Below, in pieces: positions 43,119 to 53,903 of a stretch of DNA of 55,817 nucleotides (position 1 is its first letter; every line of letters starts with the position of its first letter). The DNA is from Enterobacterales bacterium (GTDB taxonomy: Bacteria; Pseudomonadota; Gammaproteobacteria; Enterobacterales; Enterobacteriaceae). A program made the translations under genes and the position numbers. The stretch covers positions 1 through 55,817 of the forward strand of contig BHES01000009.1 of NCBI GenBank assembly GCA_003864575.1, in the 5' to 3' direction. The notes under the pieces are model-generated. The model made no database searches and was not told the origin of the DNA. It worked only from the letters and a program-made list of their open reading frames with translations.

Positions 43119-43889
43119 ATGGCTTACAGCAAAATTCGACAGCCTAAGTTATCAGATGTGATCGAGCAGCAGCTTGAGTTCCTGATCCTTGAAGGGACCC
43201 TGCGCCCGGGCGAGAAGTTACCCCCCGAGCGTGAACTGGCGAAGCAATTTGACGTTTCGCGCCCCTCTTTGAGAGAAGCAATCCAAAGTCTTGAAGGCAA
43301 AGGCTTGCTCCTTCGCCGCCAGGGTGGTGGCACATTTGTGCAGAGCAATCTCTGGCAAAGCGTGAGTGATCCGCTGGCTGAACTGCTCGCCGACCATCCT
43401 GAATCACAATTTGATCTCCTTGAAACCCGTCACGCTCTTGAGGGCATTGGTGCCTATTATGCCGCGCTCAGGGGAACAGACGATGATTTACAACGTATCC
43501 GCGATTGCCACCTGCTGATTCAGGTTGCGCAGGACAGCGGGGATTTGGACGCTGAAGCAGACGCCGTTATGCAGTATCAGGTTGCTGTAACAGAAGCCGC
43601 GCACAATGTGGTGCTGCTGCATCTGCTCCGCTGTATGGGGCCGATGCTGGAGAAAAACGTCCGACAGAATTTTGAATTGCTCTATGCTCGCCGGGAAATG
43701 CTGGCGGTGGTGAGCAAGCATCGCGCCGGGATCTTCGAGGCGATTGTGGCACGCGAACCAGAAAAAGCGCGTGAAGCATCACACCGTCACCTGGCGTTTA
43801 TCGAAGAAGTCATGCTGGATGTCAGCCGCGAGCGCAGTCGTCGCGACCGGTCTTTACGTCGTCTCCAGCAACGCAAGGAAGAAAATTAG
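43119..43889 (+). CDS. pdhR: Pyruvate dehydrogenase complex repressor PdhR
   Basis: A 256-residue GntR/FadR-family regulator that senses pyruvate. The winged helix-turn-helix ([34 protein letters not shown]) is followed by an FCD effector domain with the conserved ETRHALEGI and [12 protein letters not shown] helices. The ATG at 43119 gives [14 protein letters not shown] as in E. coli; in-frame upstream starts are not conserved and lie across the operator. Confidence 0.96.
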   Translation: MAYSKIRQPKLSDVIEQQLEFLILEGTLRPGEKLPPERELAKQFDVSRPSLREAIQSLEGKGLLLRRQGGGTFVQSNLWQSVSDPLAELLADHPESQFDLLETRHALEGIGAYYAALRGTDDDLQRIRDCHLLIQVAQDSGDLDAEADAVMQYQVAVTEAAHNVVLLHLLRCMGPMLEKNVRQNFELLYARREMLAVVSKHRAGIFEAIVAREPEKAREASHRHLAFIEEVMLDVSRERSRRDRSLRRLQQRKEEN

Positions 43890-44048
43890 TCCACCAGGGC
43901 TATGTTGAGTTCTTATTTTGAGAACTGCGGCAACTAAACTGATGGGCCTGGCTTCGTGCACTTTTGTGGCATGAAGACCCTGCACCAGAGCGCAGGAAGA
44001 CAGGCTCCAGATAAACCAACGTATTAGATACAGATAAGGAAAAGCACC

Positions 44049-46712
44049 ATGTCAGAACGTGTAAATAATGACGTGGATCCGATCGAAACTCGCGACTGGC
44101 TACAAGCGATCGAATCGGTCATCCGTGAAGAGGGTGTTGAGCGTGCGCAGTTCCTGATTGATCAGGTTCTGGGCGAAGCACGTAAAGGCGGCGTGAGTGT
44201 CGCAGCTGGCGCAGCCAGCCGTAATTATGTCAACACCATCGCTGTTGAAGACGAACCTGAGTATCCGGGTAACCTGGAGCTGGAACGCAACATTCGTACT
44301 GCTATCCGCTGGAACGCGATCATGACCGTTCTGCGTGCATCCAAGAAAGACCTGGATCTGGGCGGCCACATGTCATCCTTCCAGTCTTCCGCTGCGATTT
44401 ACGAAGTGTGTTTCAACCACTTCTTCCGTGCGCGCAACGACAAAGATGGCGGCGATCTGGTGTACTTCCAGGGCCACATCTCTCCGGGCGTGTACGCGCG
44501 TGCTTTCCTTGAAGGCCGCCTGACCGAAGACCAGATGAACAATTTCCGTCAGGAAGTTCACGGTAAAGGTCTGTCCTCTTACCCACACCCTAAATTGATG
44601 CCTGAATTCTGGCAGTTCCCGACCGTTTCTATGGGGCTGGGTCCAATCGGTGCTATCTATCAGGCTAAGTTCCTGAAATATCTTGATCACCGCGGTCTGA
44701 AAGACACCACCGCGCAGCGCGTTTACGCGTTCCTCGGCGACGGTGAAATGGATGAGCCAGAATCTAAAGGTGCGATCACCATCGCGACCCGTGAGAAACT
44801 GGACAACCTATGCTTCATCATTAACTGTAACTTACAGCGCCTTGATGGCCCGGTTACCGGTAATGGCAAAATCATCAACGAACTGGAAGGCATCTTTGCA
44901 GGCGCCGGCTGGAACGTGATTAAAGTGATTTGGGGCAACCGTTGGGATGAACTGCTGCGTAAAGACACCAGCGGCAAACTGATCCAACTGATGAACGAAA
45001 CCGTTGACGGCGACTACCAAACCTTCAAATCCCGCGATGGTAAATACGTTCGTGAACACTTCTTCGGCCGTTACCCGGAAACTGCGGCGCTGGTCAAAGA
45101 TATGACCGACGAGCAAATCTGGGCGCTGAACCGTGGTGGCCATGATCCGAAGAAAGTCTTCGCTGCACTGAACAAAGCACAGAACACCAAAGGTCAGCCG
45201 ACCGTTATCCTTGCGCATACCATCAAAGGTTATGGCATGGGTGAAGCGGCCGAAGGCAAGAACATTGCCCACCAGGTGAAGAAAATGAACATGGATGGCG
45301 TGCGCTATATTCGTGATCGTTTCAGCGTACCGGTTACCGATGAAAATCTGGAAAAACTGCCGTACATCACGCTGGAAAAAGAGTCAGCAGAATACAAATA
45401 TCTGCATGAGCGCCGTGCTGCGCTGAAAGGCTACCTGCCGACTCGTTTGCCAAACTTCACGCAGAAGCTGGAAATGCCGAAACTGGAAGACTTCTCTCAG
45501 CTGCTGGAAGAGCAGAAGAAAGAGATCTCTACCACGATCGCTTTCGTTCGTGCCCTGAACGTGATGCTGAAAAACGACTCCATCAAAGACCGTCTGGTAC
45601 CGATCATCGCCGATGAAGCGCGTACTTTCGGTATGGAAGGTCTGTTCCGTCAGATTGGTATTTACAGCCCGAATGGCCAGCAGTACACCCCGCAGGACCG
45701 TGAGCAGGTTGCTTACTATAAAGAAGACGAGAAAGGTCAGATCCTGCAAGAAGGTATCAACGAACTGGGTGCCGCCTCTTCATGGCTTGCTGCTGCGACC
45801 TCTTACAGCACCAATGATCTGCCAATGATCCCGTTCTACATCTACTACTCCATGTTTGGTTTCCAACGTATCGGTGACCTGTGCTGGGCAGCGGGTGACC
45901 AACAGGCGCGTGGCTTCCTGGTCGGTGGTACTTCTGGGCGTACAACGCTTAACGGCGAAGGTTTGCAGCATGAAGATGGCCACAGCCACATTCAGTCGCT
46001 GACCATTCCTAACTGTATTTCTTACGATCCGGCGTATGCCTACGAAGTGGCAGTCATCATGCATGACGGCTTGGTTCGTATGTACGGCGATGCACAAGAA
46101 AACATCTATTACTACATCACGACGCTGAACGAAAACTACCACATGCCAGCCATGCCAGAAGGCGCGGAAGAAGGCATCCGTAAAGGTATCTATAAGTTAG
46201 AAACCGTGGAAGGTAGCAAAGGCAAAGTACAGCTGATGAGCTCCGGTTCCATTCTGCGTCACGTACGTGACGCTGCTCAGATCCTGTCCAAAGATTACGG
46301 CGTAGGCTCTGACGTTTACAGCGTAACCTCGTTCACCGAACTGGCCCGTGATGGTCAGGACTGCGAACGTTGGAACATGCTGCACCCGGCAGAAACTCCA
46401 CGCGTACCTTATGTGGCTCAGGTAATGAACGATGCACCGGTTGTTGCTTCAACCGACTACATGAAGTTGTTCGCCGAGCAGATCCGTAACTTCGTTCCTG
46501 CCAGCGATTTCCGCGTACTGGGCACCGACGGTTTCGGCCGTTCAGACAGCCGCGAAAACCTGCGTCACCACTTCGAAATTGATGCTTCCTACGTCGTGGT
46601 TGCAGCGCTGGGCGAACTGGCCAAACGTGGTGAGATCGATGTGAAAGTAGTGGCTGATGCCATTATCAAATTCGGCATCGATGCTGACAAAGTTAACCCG
46701 CGTCTGGCATAA
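44049..46712 (+). CDS. aceE: Pyruvate dehydrogenase E1 component
   Basis: An 887-residue homodimeric ThDP enzyme, same length as in E. coli. It decarboxylates pyruvate and acetylates the lipoyl groups of AceF. The ThDP motif GDGEMDEPESKGAI and its distal NCNLQRLDGPV are present, and the C-terminal transketolase-like domain is complete. The ribosome site is AAGGAAAAG (44036-44044). A small hairpin, AGTTCT-TATTTTG-AGAACT, lies in the 159-bp gap after pdhR. Confidence 0.98.
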   Translation: MSERVNNDVDPIETRDWLQAIESVIREEGVERAQFLIDQVLGEARKGGVSVAAGAASRNYVNTIAVEDEPEYPGNLELERNIRTAIRWNAIMTVLRASKKDLDLGGHMSSFQSSAAIYEVCFNHFFRARNDKDGGDLVYFQGHISPGVYARAFLEGRLTEDQMNNFRQEVHGKGLSSYPHPKLMPEFWQFPTVSMGLGPIGAIYQAKFLKYLDHRGLKDTTAQRVYAFLGDGEMDEPESKGAITIATREKLDNLCFIINCNLQRLDGPVTGNGKIINELEGIFAGAGWNVIKVIWGNRWDELLRKDTSGKLIQLMNETVDGDYQTFKSRDGKYVREHFFGRYPETAALVKDMTDEQIWALNRGGHDPKKVFAALNKAQNTKGQPTVILAHTIKGYGMGEAAEGKNIAHQVKKMNMDGVRYIRDRFSVPVTDENLEKLPYITLEKESAEYKYLHERRAALKGYLPTRLPNFTQKLEMPKLEDFSQLLEEQKKEISTTIAFVRALNVMLKNDSIKDRLVPIIADEARTFGMEGLFRQIGIYSPNGQQYTPQDREQVAYYKEDEKGQILQEGINELGAASSWLAAATSYSTNDLPMIPFYIYYSMFGFQRIGDLCWAAGDQQARGFLVGGTSGRTTLNGEGLQHEDGHSHIQSLTIPNCISYDPAYAYEVAVIMHDGLVRMYGDAQENIYYYITTLNENYHMPAMPEGAEEGIRKGIYKLETVEGSKGKVQLMSSGSILRHVRDAAQILSKDYGVGSDVYSVTSFTELARDGQDCERWNMLHPAETPRVPYVAQVMNDAPVVASTDYMKLFAEQIRNFVPASDFRVLGTDGFGRSDSRENLRHHFEIDASYVVVAALGELAKRGEIDVKVVADAIIKFGIDADKVNPRLA

Positions 46713-46725
46713 GAGGTAAAGACAG

Positions 46726-48618
46726 ATGGCTATTGAAATTAACGTACCTGACATCGGTGCAGATGCAGTGGAAGTCACCGAAATTATGGTGAAGGTGGGC
46801 GACAAAGTTGAAGTTGAACAATCGCTGATCACCGTTGAAGGCGATAAAGCTTCCATGGAAGTGCCTTCTCCACAGGCAGGCGTTGTAAAAGAGATCAAAG
46901 TGGCGGTGGGCGATACCATCGAAACGGGCAAACTGATCATGATTTTTGATTCCGCTGACGGTGCTGCTGATGCAGCACCTGCGAAGCAGGAAGCGAAAAC
47001 AGAAGAAAAATCAGCTGCTGCCGCACCGGCTTCGAGCGAAAGCAAAGAAGTTAACGTGCCAGATATCGGCGGCGACGAAGTTGAAGTCACCGAGATCATG
47101 GTCAAAGTGGGCGACACCGTTACCGCTGAGCAATCGCTGATCACCGTTGAAGGCGATAAAGCCTCAATGGAAGTTCCGGCTCCGTTCGCGGGCACCGTGA
47201 AAGAGATCAAAATCGCTGCGGGCGACAAAATCAGCACCGGTTCTCTGATCATGGTCTTCGAAGTAGCAGGTTCCGGCGCTGCCGCACCCGCGAAAGAAGA
47301 AGCCAAAGCAGAAACCGCACCGGCCGCTCCTGCGGCTTCCGGCAGCAAAGAAGTCAACGTGCCTGATATCGGTGGTGACGAAGTTGAAGTTACCGAAATC
47401 ATGGTTAAAGTTGGCGACAAAGTCACTGCTGAGCAATCGCTGATCACCGTTGAAGGCGATAAAGCCTCAATGGAAGTTCCGGCTCCGTTCGCGGGTACCG
47501 TGAAAGAGATCAAAATTGCTGCGGGCGACAAAGTCAGCACCGGCTCCCTGATCATGATCTTCGAAGTGGAAGGTGCGGCTCCCGCTCCGGCTGCTAAGAA
47601 AGAAGAGGCTGCTGCACCTGCGAAACAAGAACAGAAAGCGGCTGCGCCTGCTGTTGTCAAAGCAGAAAGCAAAAGTGACTTTGCTGAGAATGATGCTTAC
47701 GTTCACGCCACGCCGGTTATCCGTCGTCTGGCCCGTGAATTCGGCGTTAACCTCGCGAAAGTCAAAGGGACCGGCCGTAAGGGTCGTATCCTGCGCGAAG
47801 ACGTTCAGACTTACGTGAAAGACGCGGTTAAACGCGCTGAAGCGGCTCCGGCTGCTGCCACTGGCGGCGGTATTCCGGGCATGCTGCCTTGGCCGAAAGT
47901 CGACTTCAGCAAGTTTGGTGAAATCGAAGAAGTAGAACTGGGTCGTATCCAGAAAATCTCTGGTGCGAACCTGAGCCGTAACTGGGTGATGATCCCGCAC
48001 GTTACGCACTTCGACAAAACCGATATCACCGAGCTGGAAGCGTTCCGTAAACAACAGAACGACGAAGCGGCTAAGCGCAAGCTGGACGTGAAGTTCACCC
48101 CAGTGGTGTTCATTATGAAAGCCGTTGCGGCTGCACTTGAGCAGATGCCACGCTTCAACAGTTCTCTGTCTGAAGATGGTCAGAAACTGACGCTGAAAAA
48201 ATACATCAACGTCGGTGTTGCGGTCGATACGCCTAACGGCCTGGTAGTTCCGGTCTTCAAAGACGTGAACAAGAAAGGTATCGCTGAGCTGTCCCGTGAA
48301 CTGATGGCGATCTCCAAGAAAGCGCGTGATGGTAAGCTGACTGCCGCTGAAATGCAGGGCGGTTGCTTCACTATCTCCAGCCTTGGCGGCATCGGTACGA
48401 CCCACTTCGCGCCAATCGTCAATGCGCCGGAAGTGGCTATCCTCGGTGTCTCCAAGTCCGCTATGGAGCCAGTCTGGAACGGCAAAGAGTTCGTACCGCG
48501 TCTGATGATGCCAATGTCGCTCTCCTTCGACCACCGTGTAATTGACGGTGCTGATGGTGCGCGCTTTATCACTATCATCAACAACGTACTGTCTGACATT
48601 CGCCGTCTGGTGATGTAA
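46726..48618 (+). CDS. aceF: Pyruvate dehydrogenase E2, dihydrolipoamide acetyltransferase
   Basis: A 630-residue core protein of the pyruvate dehydrogenase complex, same length as in E. coli. Three lipoyl domains each carry the lipoylation motif GDKASMEVP (near residues 40, 144 and 245) and are joined by Ala/Pro/Lys-rich linkers. The peripheral subunit-binding domain ([20 protein letters not shown]) and the catalytic domain with His603 in [15 protein letters not shown] follow. It starts 13 bases after aceE with AAGAGG as ribosome site. The DNA for lipoyl domains 2 and 3 is nearly identical. Confidence 0.98.
   Translation: MAIEINVPDIGADAVEVTEIMVKVGDKVEVEQSLITVEGDKASMEVPSPQAGVVKEIKVAVGDTIETGKLIMIFDSADGAADAAPAKQEAKTEEKSAAAAPASSESKEVNVPDIGGDEVEVTEIMVKVGDTVTAEQSLITVEGDKASMEVPAPFAGTVKEIKIAAGDKISTGSLIMVFEVAGSGAAAPAKEEAKAETAPAAPAASGSKEVNVPDIGGDEVEVTEIMVKVGDKVTAEQSLITVEGDKASMEVPAPFAGTVKEIKIAAGDKVSTGSLIMIFEVEGAAPAPAAKKEEAAAPAKQEQKAAAPAVVKAESKSDFAENDAYVHATPVIRRLAREFGVNLAKVKGTGRKGRILREDVQTYVKDAVKRAEAAPAAATGGGIPGMLPWPKVDFSKFGEIEEVELGRIQKISGANLSRNWVMIPHVTHFDKTDITELEAFRKQQNDEAAKRKLDVKFTPVVFIMKAVAAALEQMPRFNSSLSEDGQKLTLKKYINVGVAVDTPNGLVVPVFKDVNKKGIAELSRELMAISKKARDGKLTAAEMQGGCFTISSLGGIGTTHFAPIVNAPEVAILGVSKSAMEPVWNGKEFVPRLMMPMSLSFDHRVIDGADGARFITIINNVLSDIRRLVM
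47128..47574 (+). repeat. Near-identical direct repeat within aceF (lipoyl domains 2 and 3)
   Basis: The stretch starting GAGCAATCGCTGATCACC at 47128 recurs at 47431, 303 bases later. About 145 bases align with only a handful of synonymous or conservative changes, and the first 70 or so are identical. Domain 1 (46816 onward) is a more diverged third copy. Confidence 0.85.
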
Positions 48619-48621
48619 GCC

Positions 48622-48650
48622 AAAAAGCCGGCCAAACGGCCGGCTTTTTT
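48622..48650 (+). terminator. Rho-independent terminator after aceF
   Basis: AAAAAGCCGGCC-AAAC-GGCCGGCTTTTTT follows the aceF stop by a few bases. It implies that lpd has a separate promoter in the 180 bp beyond it, as in E. coli. Confidence 0.9.
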
Positions 48651-48830
48651 CTGGTGATCTCGTCCTGCTGTTTGGGATCATCAGGTGCCAACACAAATCG
48701 TTTGCCGTTTGTTGTTTCAAATTTGTTAACAATTTTGTAAACTGCGGGCGGATAGAACGACCCGGTGGATGATGGGCGTTACGACACAAAAATGACGTCA
48801 GACCCGCCGGAAATACATTAAGAGGTCATG

Positions 48831-50255
48831 ATGAGTACTGAAATTAAAACTCAGGTCGTGGTACTTGGGGCAGGCCCTGCAGGTTACTCTGCTGCTTTTC
48901 GTTGCGCTGATTTAGGTCTTGAAACCATTCTGGTTGAGCGTTATTCCACCCTCGGTGGCGTATGCCTGAATGTCGGCTGTATCCCTTCTAAAGCCCTGTT
49001 GCACGTGGCGAAAGTCATCTCCGAAGCGAAAGCTCTGGAAGAGCACGGCATTATTTTCGGCGAGCCGAAAACTGACATCGACAAAGTGCGTGTCTGGAAA
49101 GAAAAAGTCATCAACCAGCTGACCGGTGGTCTGGCAGGTATGGCGAAAGGCCGTAAAGTAAAAGTTGTCACTGGTCAGGGCAAATTTACTGGCGCGAATA
49201 CTCTGGTTGTTGAAGGCGAAAATGGTCCAACGACTATCACTTTCGACAATGCCATCATTGCGGCGGGTTCCCGTCCAATCAAACTGCCATTCATTCCACA
49301 TGATGACCCACGCGTTTGGGACTCAACGGATGCACTGGAGCTGAAAAGCGTCCCTGAGCGTCTGTTGGTTATGGGCGGCGGTATCATCGGTCTGGAAATG
49401 GGCACCGTTTACCATGCGCTCGGTTCTAAAATCGACGTTGTGGAAATGTTTGACCAGGTTATCCCTGCCGCTGACAAAGACGTTGTTAAAGTCTTTACCA
49501 AAAAAATCAGCAAGCAATTCAACCTGATGTTGGAAACCAAAGTCACCGCAGTTGAAGCCAAAGAAGACGGCATCTACGTGACGATGGAAGGCAAAAAAGC
49601 GCCAGCTGAACCACAGCGTTACGACGCCGTGCTGGTGGCTATCGGCCGCGTTCCTAACGGTAAATTGCTGGAAGCAGGCGCAGCCGGCGTAGAAATTGAC
49701 GACCGTGGCTTCATCCACGTCGACAAACAGATGCGTACCAACGTGCCAAACATCTTTGCTATCGGCGACATCGTCGGCCAGCCGATGCTGGCACACAAAG
49801 GTGTGCATGAAGGCCACGTAGCGGCTGAAGTGATCTCCGGTAAGAAGCACTACTTCGACCCGAAAGTCATTCCATCGATTGCCTATACTGAGCCAGAAGT
49901 TGCCTGGGTTGGCTTGACTGAGAAAGAAGCGAAAGAAAAAGGCATCAGCTATGAAACCGCCACCTTCCCGTGGGCAGCTTCAGGCCGTGCTATCGCTTCC
50001 GACTGTGCAGATGGCATGACCAAACTGATCTTCGACAAAGAAACTCATCGTGTTATCGGTGGTGCGATTGTCGGTACCAACGGCGGCGAGCTGCTGGGTG
50101 AAATCGGTCTGGCGATTGAAATGGGTTGTGATGCAGAAGATATCGCGCTGACTATCCATGCTCACCCGACTCTGCACGAGTCCGTGGGTCTGGCAGCAGA
50201 AATCTACGAAGGCAGCATTACTGACCTGCCAAACGCGAAAGCCAAAAAGAAATAA
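48831..50255 (+). CDS. lpd: Dihydrolipoamide dehydrogenase (E3)
   Basis: A 474-residue FAD enzyme shared by the pyruvate and 2-oxoglutarate dehydrogenase complexes and the glycine cleavage system. The FAD loop is VVLGAGPAGYSAA, the redox disulfide is C45/C50 in GGVCLNVGCIPSKALLH, the NAD loop is MGGGIIGLEMGTV, and the catalytic His lies in TIHAHPTLHESVG. Start 48831 gives the E. coli N-terminus with AAGAGG at 48820-48825; ATG 48828 would add one Met. Confidence 0.98.
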   Translation: MSTEIKTQVVVLGAGPAGYSAAFRCADLGLETILVERYSTLGGVCLNVGCIPSKALLHVAKVISEAKALEEHGIIFGEPKTDIDKVRVWKEKVINQLTGGLAGMAKGRKVKVVTGQGKFTGANTLVVEGENGPTTITFDNAIIAAGSRPIKLPFIPHDDPRVWDSTDALELKSVPERLLVMGGGIIGLEMGTVYHALGSKIDVVEMFDQVIPAADKDVVKVFTKKISKQFNLMLETKVTAVEAKEDGIYVTMEGKKAPAEPQRYDAVLVAIGRVPNGKLLEAGAAGVEIDDRGFIHVDKQMRTNVPNIFAIGDIVGQPMLAHKGVHEGHVAAEVISGKKHYFDPKVIPSIAYTEPEVAWVGLTEKEAKEKGISYETATFPWAASGRAIASDCADGMTKLIFDKETHRVIGGAIVGTNGGELLGEIGLAIEMGCDAEDIALTIHAHPTLHESVGLAAEIYEGSITDLPNAKAKKK

Positions 50256-50275
50256 TTCTGGCTTAAAGGGTTAAG

Positions 50276-50307
50276 AAGCGGCGCCGAAAGGGGCCGCTTT
50301 TTTTATG
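50276..50307 (+). terminator. Terminator 1 after lpd
   Basis: AAGCGGCGCC-GAAA-GGGGCCGCTTTTTTT forms a GC-rich stem with a stable GAAA loop and a T run, 20 bases after the lpd stop. Confidence 0.85.
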
Positions 50308-50323
50308 CTGGAAAATACAAACC

Positions 50324-50349
50324 GACCGCCTTTATGGCGGTTTTTTTGT
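50324..50349 (+). terminator. Terminator 2 after lpd
   Basis: GACCGCC-TTTAT-GGCGGTTTTTTT gives a second hairpin directly behind the first, so the lpd message has tandem terminators. Confidence 0.8.
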
Positions 50350-50514
50350 CTTTTTTTCCGCGATTTACGCCGTTATTTTCTTCCTAATCCCTTATTAATT
50401 CCCTTGTGCCAGCAGGGGCGTTGTGATGTTCTGGAGTGCGAATCATGATGGGCAGCCGATCCGGCTGCGCTCAACGATTCAGCAAAGATTTAATGTTGCT
50501 TTTATGTGAACGAA
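50350..50514. other. Gap between lpd terminators and the acnB promoter
   Basis: No gene is visible. E. coli has yacH between lpd and acnB; nothing like it is found here. Confidence 0.5.
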
Positions 50515-50543
50515 TTAACAAGCAGGTGAAATCCTGCTATGCT
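50515..50543 (+). promoter_or_regulatory. Candidate acnB promoter
   Basis: TTAACA (50515-50520) and TATGCT (50538-50543) are exactly 17 bp apart. The start would give a leader of nearly 200 bases before the acnB GTG, which leaves space for post-transcriptional control. Confidence 0.55.
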
Positions 50544-50741
50544 GCCCAAGCCGCAAAGGGCCACTGTGCTTAGGTTCAGGACGTGTCGTGCTTTACATTG
50601 GAAAGCTGACAAAAGAAACAAGCATACCCGCAGTGTCCCGACTCGTCAGACCGTTTGAAAGCCCCTGTCCCTACAGGCATGACGCCAGTCTGATGATGGA
50701 AGCCAGGCATAATAAATGACAATGAGAGCGAGGAGAAAGTC

Positions 50742-53339
50742 GTGCTAGAAGAATACCGTAAGCACGTAGCCGAGCGTGCTGCTGAGGGCATCGTCCCCAA
50801 GCCACTTGATGCTGCACAGATGGCAGCGCTGGTCGAGTCCCTGAAGAATCCGCCAAAAGGCGAAGAAGACACTCTGTTAGACCTGCTGATTAATCGTGTT
50901 CCGCCAGGCGTCGATGAAGCCGCCTATGTAAAAGCCGGATTCCTGGCTGCTGTCGTTAAAGGCGAAACAACCTCTCCGTTGGTTACCCGTGAAAAAGCCG
51001 TTGAACTGCTGGGCACCATGCAGGGCGGATACAATATTCATCCGCTGATCGACGCGCTGGATGATGAGACACTGGCCCCTATCGCGGCGAAAGCGCTGTC
51101 CCATACCTTGCTGATGTTCGATAACTTCTACGATGTGGAAGAGAAGGCGCACGCAGGTAACGAACACGCGAAAAAAATTCTACAGTCGTGGGCTGATGCC
51201 GAATGGTATTTATCCCGCTCACCGCTGGCCGAAAAAATCACCGTGACCGTTTTCAAGGTGACCGGCGAAACCAACACCGATGATTTGTCTCCTGCTCAGG
51301 ATGCCTGGTCCCGTCCAGATATTCCTCTGCATGCGCTGGCGATGCTGAAAAACGAACGCGAAGGCATTGTGCCTGATGCGCCTGGCACCGTCGGTCCTAT
51401 CAAACAAATCAATGAATTGAACAAAAAAGGCTTCCCGCTGGCGTACGTCGGCGACGTAGTCGGGACCGGTTCTTCGCGTAAATCCGCCACCAACTCGGTG
51501 CTGTGGTTCATGGGTGACGACATTCCACACGTGCCGAACAAGCGCGGTGGCGGTGTGGTTCTGGGCAGCAAAATTGCGCCAATCTTCTTCAACACCATGG
51601 AAGATGCCGGTGCGCTGCCTATCGAAGTGGACGTTTCTGATCTGAATATGGGTGATGTGATCGACATCTTCCCGTACCTTGGCGAAGTGCGTAACCATGA
51701 GACCGGTGCCGTTGTGACCACTTTCGAGCTGAAAACCGATGTGCTTCTCGATGAAGTCCGCGCCGGTGGCCGTATTCCGCTGATCATTGGCCGTGGTTTA
51801 ACCACCAAAGCCCGTGAATCACTGAAACTACCTCAGAGCGACGTGTTCCGTATTGCCAAGCCAGTGGCTGCCAGCAATAAAGGCTTCTCGCTGGCGCAGA
51901 AAATGGTTGGCCGCGCCTGTGGCGTTGCCGGTATTCGCCCTGGTGAATATTGCGAACCTAAAATGGCGTCCGTGGGTTCTCAGGACACCACCGGTCCGAT
52001 GACCCGTGATGAGCTGAAAGATTTGGCCTGTCTGGGCTTCTCCGCAGACCTGGTGATGCAGTCATTCTGTCACACTGCGGCCTATCCGAAACCGGTTGAC
52101 GTGACCACTCACCATACGCTGCCGGACTTCATCATGAACCGCGGCGGTGTATCACTGCGCCCTGGCGACGGTATTATCCACTCGTGGCTGAACCGTATGC
52201 TGCTGCCTGACACGGTCGGTACCGGCGGTGACTCCCATACCCGTTTCCCTATCGGTATCTCCTTCCCGGCAGGTTCAGGTCTGGTGGCCTTTGCCGCCGC
52301 GACTGGCGTGATGCCGCTTGATATGCCTGAATCCGTATTGGTGCGTTTCAAAGGTAAAATGCAGCCGGGGATCACCTTGCGTGACCTGGTTCATGCTATT
52401 CCTTACTACGCGATCAAAGAAGGTCATCTGACCGTCGAGAAGAAGGGTAAGAAAAACCTCTTCTCTGGCCGTATTCTGGAAATCGAAGGTCTGCCAGAAC
52501 TGAAAGTGGAACAGGCGTTTGAACTGGCGGATGCATCCGCAGAACGTTCAGCGGCCGGTTGCACCATCAAACTGGATCAGGCACCGATCAAAGAGTACCT
52601 CAGCTCCAACATCGTGTTGCTGAAGTGGATGATCTCTGAAGGTTACGGCGATCGCCGTACCATCGAGCGCCGCATCAAAGGCATGGAAGAGTGGCTGGCG
52701 AATCCAAGCCTGCTCGAAGCCGATGCTGACGCAGAGTATGCGGCAGTGATCGAAATCGATCTGGCTGACATCAAAGAGCCAATCCTTTGTGCGCCGAACG
52801 ATCCGGACGATGCGCGCCTGCTTTCAGACGTACAGAACAGCAAAATCGATGAAGTCTTTATCGGCTCCTGCATGACCAACATCGGTCACTTCCGTGCGGC
52901 CGGTAAGCTGCTCGACAGCCATAAAGGCGCGTTGCCAACCCGTCTGTGGGTGGCGCCACCGACCAAAATGGATGCCGCCCAGCTGACCGAAGAGGGCTAC
53001 TACAGCATCTTCGGTAAGAGCGGTGCGCGGGTGGAGATTCCGGGCTGTTCACTGTGCATGGGTAACCAGGCGCGTGTTGCTGACGGCGCGACGGTGGTTT
53101 CCACCTCAACCCGTAACTTCCCGAACCGTCTTGGTAACGGTGCTAACGTCTATCTGGCCTCAGCAGAACTGGCCGCGGTAGCGTCCCTGCTGGGTCGTCT
53201 GCCGACGCCAGCAGAGTATCTGGGCTACATGGAACAGGTCGACAAGACGGCAGTGGATACTTACCGCTACCTGAACTTCGACAAGCTGAGCGAATACACC
53301 GACAAAGCTGATGGCGTGATCTTCCAAACCGCAGTGTAA
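50742..53339 (+). CDS. acnB: Aconitate hydratase B
   Basis: An 865-residue [4Fe-4S] enzyme of the TCA cycle interconverting citrate and isocitrate; the apo-form binds mRNA in E. coli. The N-terminal HEAT-like domain, the swivel domain ([19 protein letters not shown]) and the catalytic domain ([13 protein letters not shown]) are in the AcnB order. The cluster ligands are C710, C769 and C772. The GTG start with GAGGAGAAAG upstream gives the same length as E. coli. Confidence 0.98.
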   Translation: MLEEYRKHVAERAAEGIVPKPLDAAQMAALVESLKNPPKGEEDTLLDLLINRVPPGVDEAAYVKAGFLAAVVKGETTSPLVTREKAVELLGTMQGGYNIHPLIDALDDETLAPIAAKALSHTLLMFDNFYDVEEKAHAGNEHAKKILQSWADAEWYLSRSPLAEKITVTVFKVTGETNTDDLSPAQDAWSRPDIPLHALAMLKNEREGIVPDAPGTVGPIKQINELNKKGFPLAYVGDVVGTGSSRKSATNSVLWFMGDDIPHVPNKRGGGVVLGSKIAPIFFNTMEDAGALPIEVDVSDLNMGDVIDIFPYLGEVRNHETGAVVTTFELKTDVLLDEVRAGGRIPLIIGRGLTTKARESLKLPQSDVFRIAKPVAASNKGFSLAQKMVGRACGVAGIRPGEYCEPKMASVGSQDTTGPMTRDELKDLACLGFSADLVMQSFCHTAAYPKPVDVTTHHTLPDFIMNRGGVSLRPGDGIIHSWLNRMLLPDTVGTGGDSHTRFPIGISFPAGSGLVAFAAATGVMPLDMPESVLVRFKGKMQPGITLRDLVHAIPYYAIKEGHLTVEKKGKKNLFSGRILEIEGLPELKVEQAFELADASAERSAAGCTIKLDQAPIKEYLSSNIVLLKWMISEGYGDRRTIERRIKGMEEWLANPSLLEADADAEYAAVIEIDLADIKEPILCAPNDPDDARLLSDVQNSKIDEVFIGSCMTNIGHFRAAGKLLDSHKGALPTRLWVAPPTKMDAAQLTEEGYYSIFGKSGARVEIPGCSLCMGNQARVADGATVVSTSTRNFPNRLGNGANVYLASAELAAVASLLGRLPTPAEYLGYMEQVDKTAVDTYRYLNFDKLSEYTDKADGVIFQTAV

Positions 53340-53363
53340 ATCGTTATATTTGCGGCATTGATG

Positions 53364-53391
53364 AAAAGGAGGCTTCGGCCTCCTTTTTTAT
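53364..53391 (+). terminator. Rho-independent terminator after acnB
   Basis: AAAAGGAGGC-TTCG-GCCTCCTTTTTT is a strong UUCG-type hairpin with T run, 25 bases after the acnB stop. Confidence 0.92.
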
Positions 53392-53400
53392 TTCCCCGTC

Positions 53401-53505
53401 ATAATTCAAACCGCAACTGCGTTGGCGCCTTCATTCACCCCAGTCACTTACTTTAGTAAGCTCCCGGGATTCTTTCAGTTGCCGCCTTGCTGCAATTTGA
53501 ATTAT
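53401..53505. repeat. 105-bp palindromic intergenic element
   Basis: The outer arms ATAATTCAAA (53401-53410) and TTTGAATTAT (53496-53505) are perfect reverse complements, the core is a hairpin CTTACT-TT-AGTAAG (53447-53460), and the centres of both coincide at 53453. The intervening arms pair imperfectly (GGC with GCC, GCA with TGC). It resembles a family of dispersed palindromic repeats that I recall from Yersinia and Serratia intergenic DNA; the family name is uncertain. It ends 28 bases before yacL, so it may lie in the yacL leader. Confidence 0.7.
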
Positions 53506-53533
53506 TTAGGGGACGTTTTTATAGGAGCAAAAT

Positions 53534-53899
53534 ATGGACTACGATTTCCTGCGCGACATCACCGGTGAGATCAAAGTGCGTTTTTCAATGGGCCATGAAG
53601 TGGTGGGACATTGGATTAACGAAGAAGTGAAGGGCGATCTCAGCGTGCTGGACAAGGTCGAAGCGGCCATTGCGGAACTCAGAGGCAGTGAGCGCGAAAC
53701 GCAGATGGTCGGCCATGAATATACGCTGCTGTTAGCCGACGATGAAGTGATGGTCCGCACTAATCAGCTGGATTTCGACGGCGATGAGATTGAAGAAGGT
53801 ATGAGTTACTACGACGAAGAGAGCCTGGCTTTCTGCGGCGTGGAGGACTTTTTGCAAGTCCTCGCGAAATACCGCACCTTCGTGACCACCTATAAATAA
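53534..53899 (+). CDS. yacL: UPF0231 family protein YacL
   Basis: A 121-residue acidic cytoplasmic protein of unknown function, nearly identical in length to E. coli YacL (120). Conserved parts are [20 protein letters not shown] and the acidic [18 protein letters not shown]. The ribosome site is AGGAG at 53523-53527. It follows acnB as in E. coli; the spe genes expected next are absent. Confidence 0.93.
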   Translation: MDYDFLRDITGEIKVRFSMGHEVVGHWINEEVKGDLSVLDKVEAAIAELRGSERETQMVGHEYTLLLADDEVMVRTNQLDFDGDEIEEGMSYYDEESLAFCGVEDFLQVLAKYRTFVTTYK

Positions 53900-53903
53900 C
53901 CCG

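Noticed and set aside
42976..43161. Small plus-strand frame overlapping the pdhR start
   Set aside because: It spans the PdhR operator, is in a different frame from pdhR and has no protein-like conservation that I recognise.
46816..47574. CRISPR-like or satellite repeat
   Set aside because: The periodic repeats encode the three lipoyl domains of AceF in frame.
48723..48742. ArcA box upstream of lpd (GTTAA ... GTAAA)
   Set aside because: Two GTTA-like units are 12 bp apart instead of 11 and match poorly; too weak to call by eye.
47467..48789. Long open frame (440 codons) on the minus strand opposite aceF, and another at 46542-47672
   Set aside because: Both mirror the biased codons and repeats of aceF; composition is His/Arg/Phe- or Ser/Thr-rich without any known domain or ribosome site.
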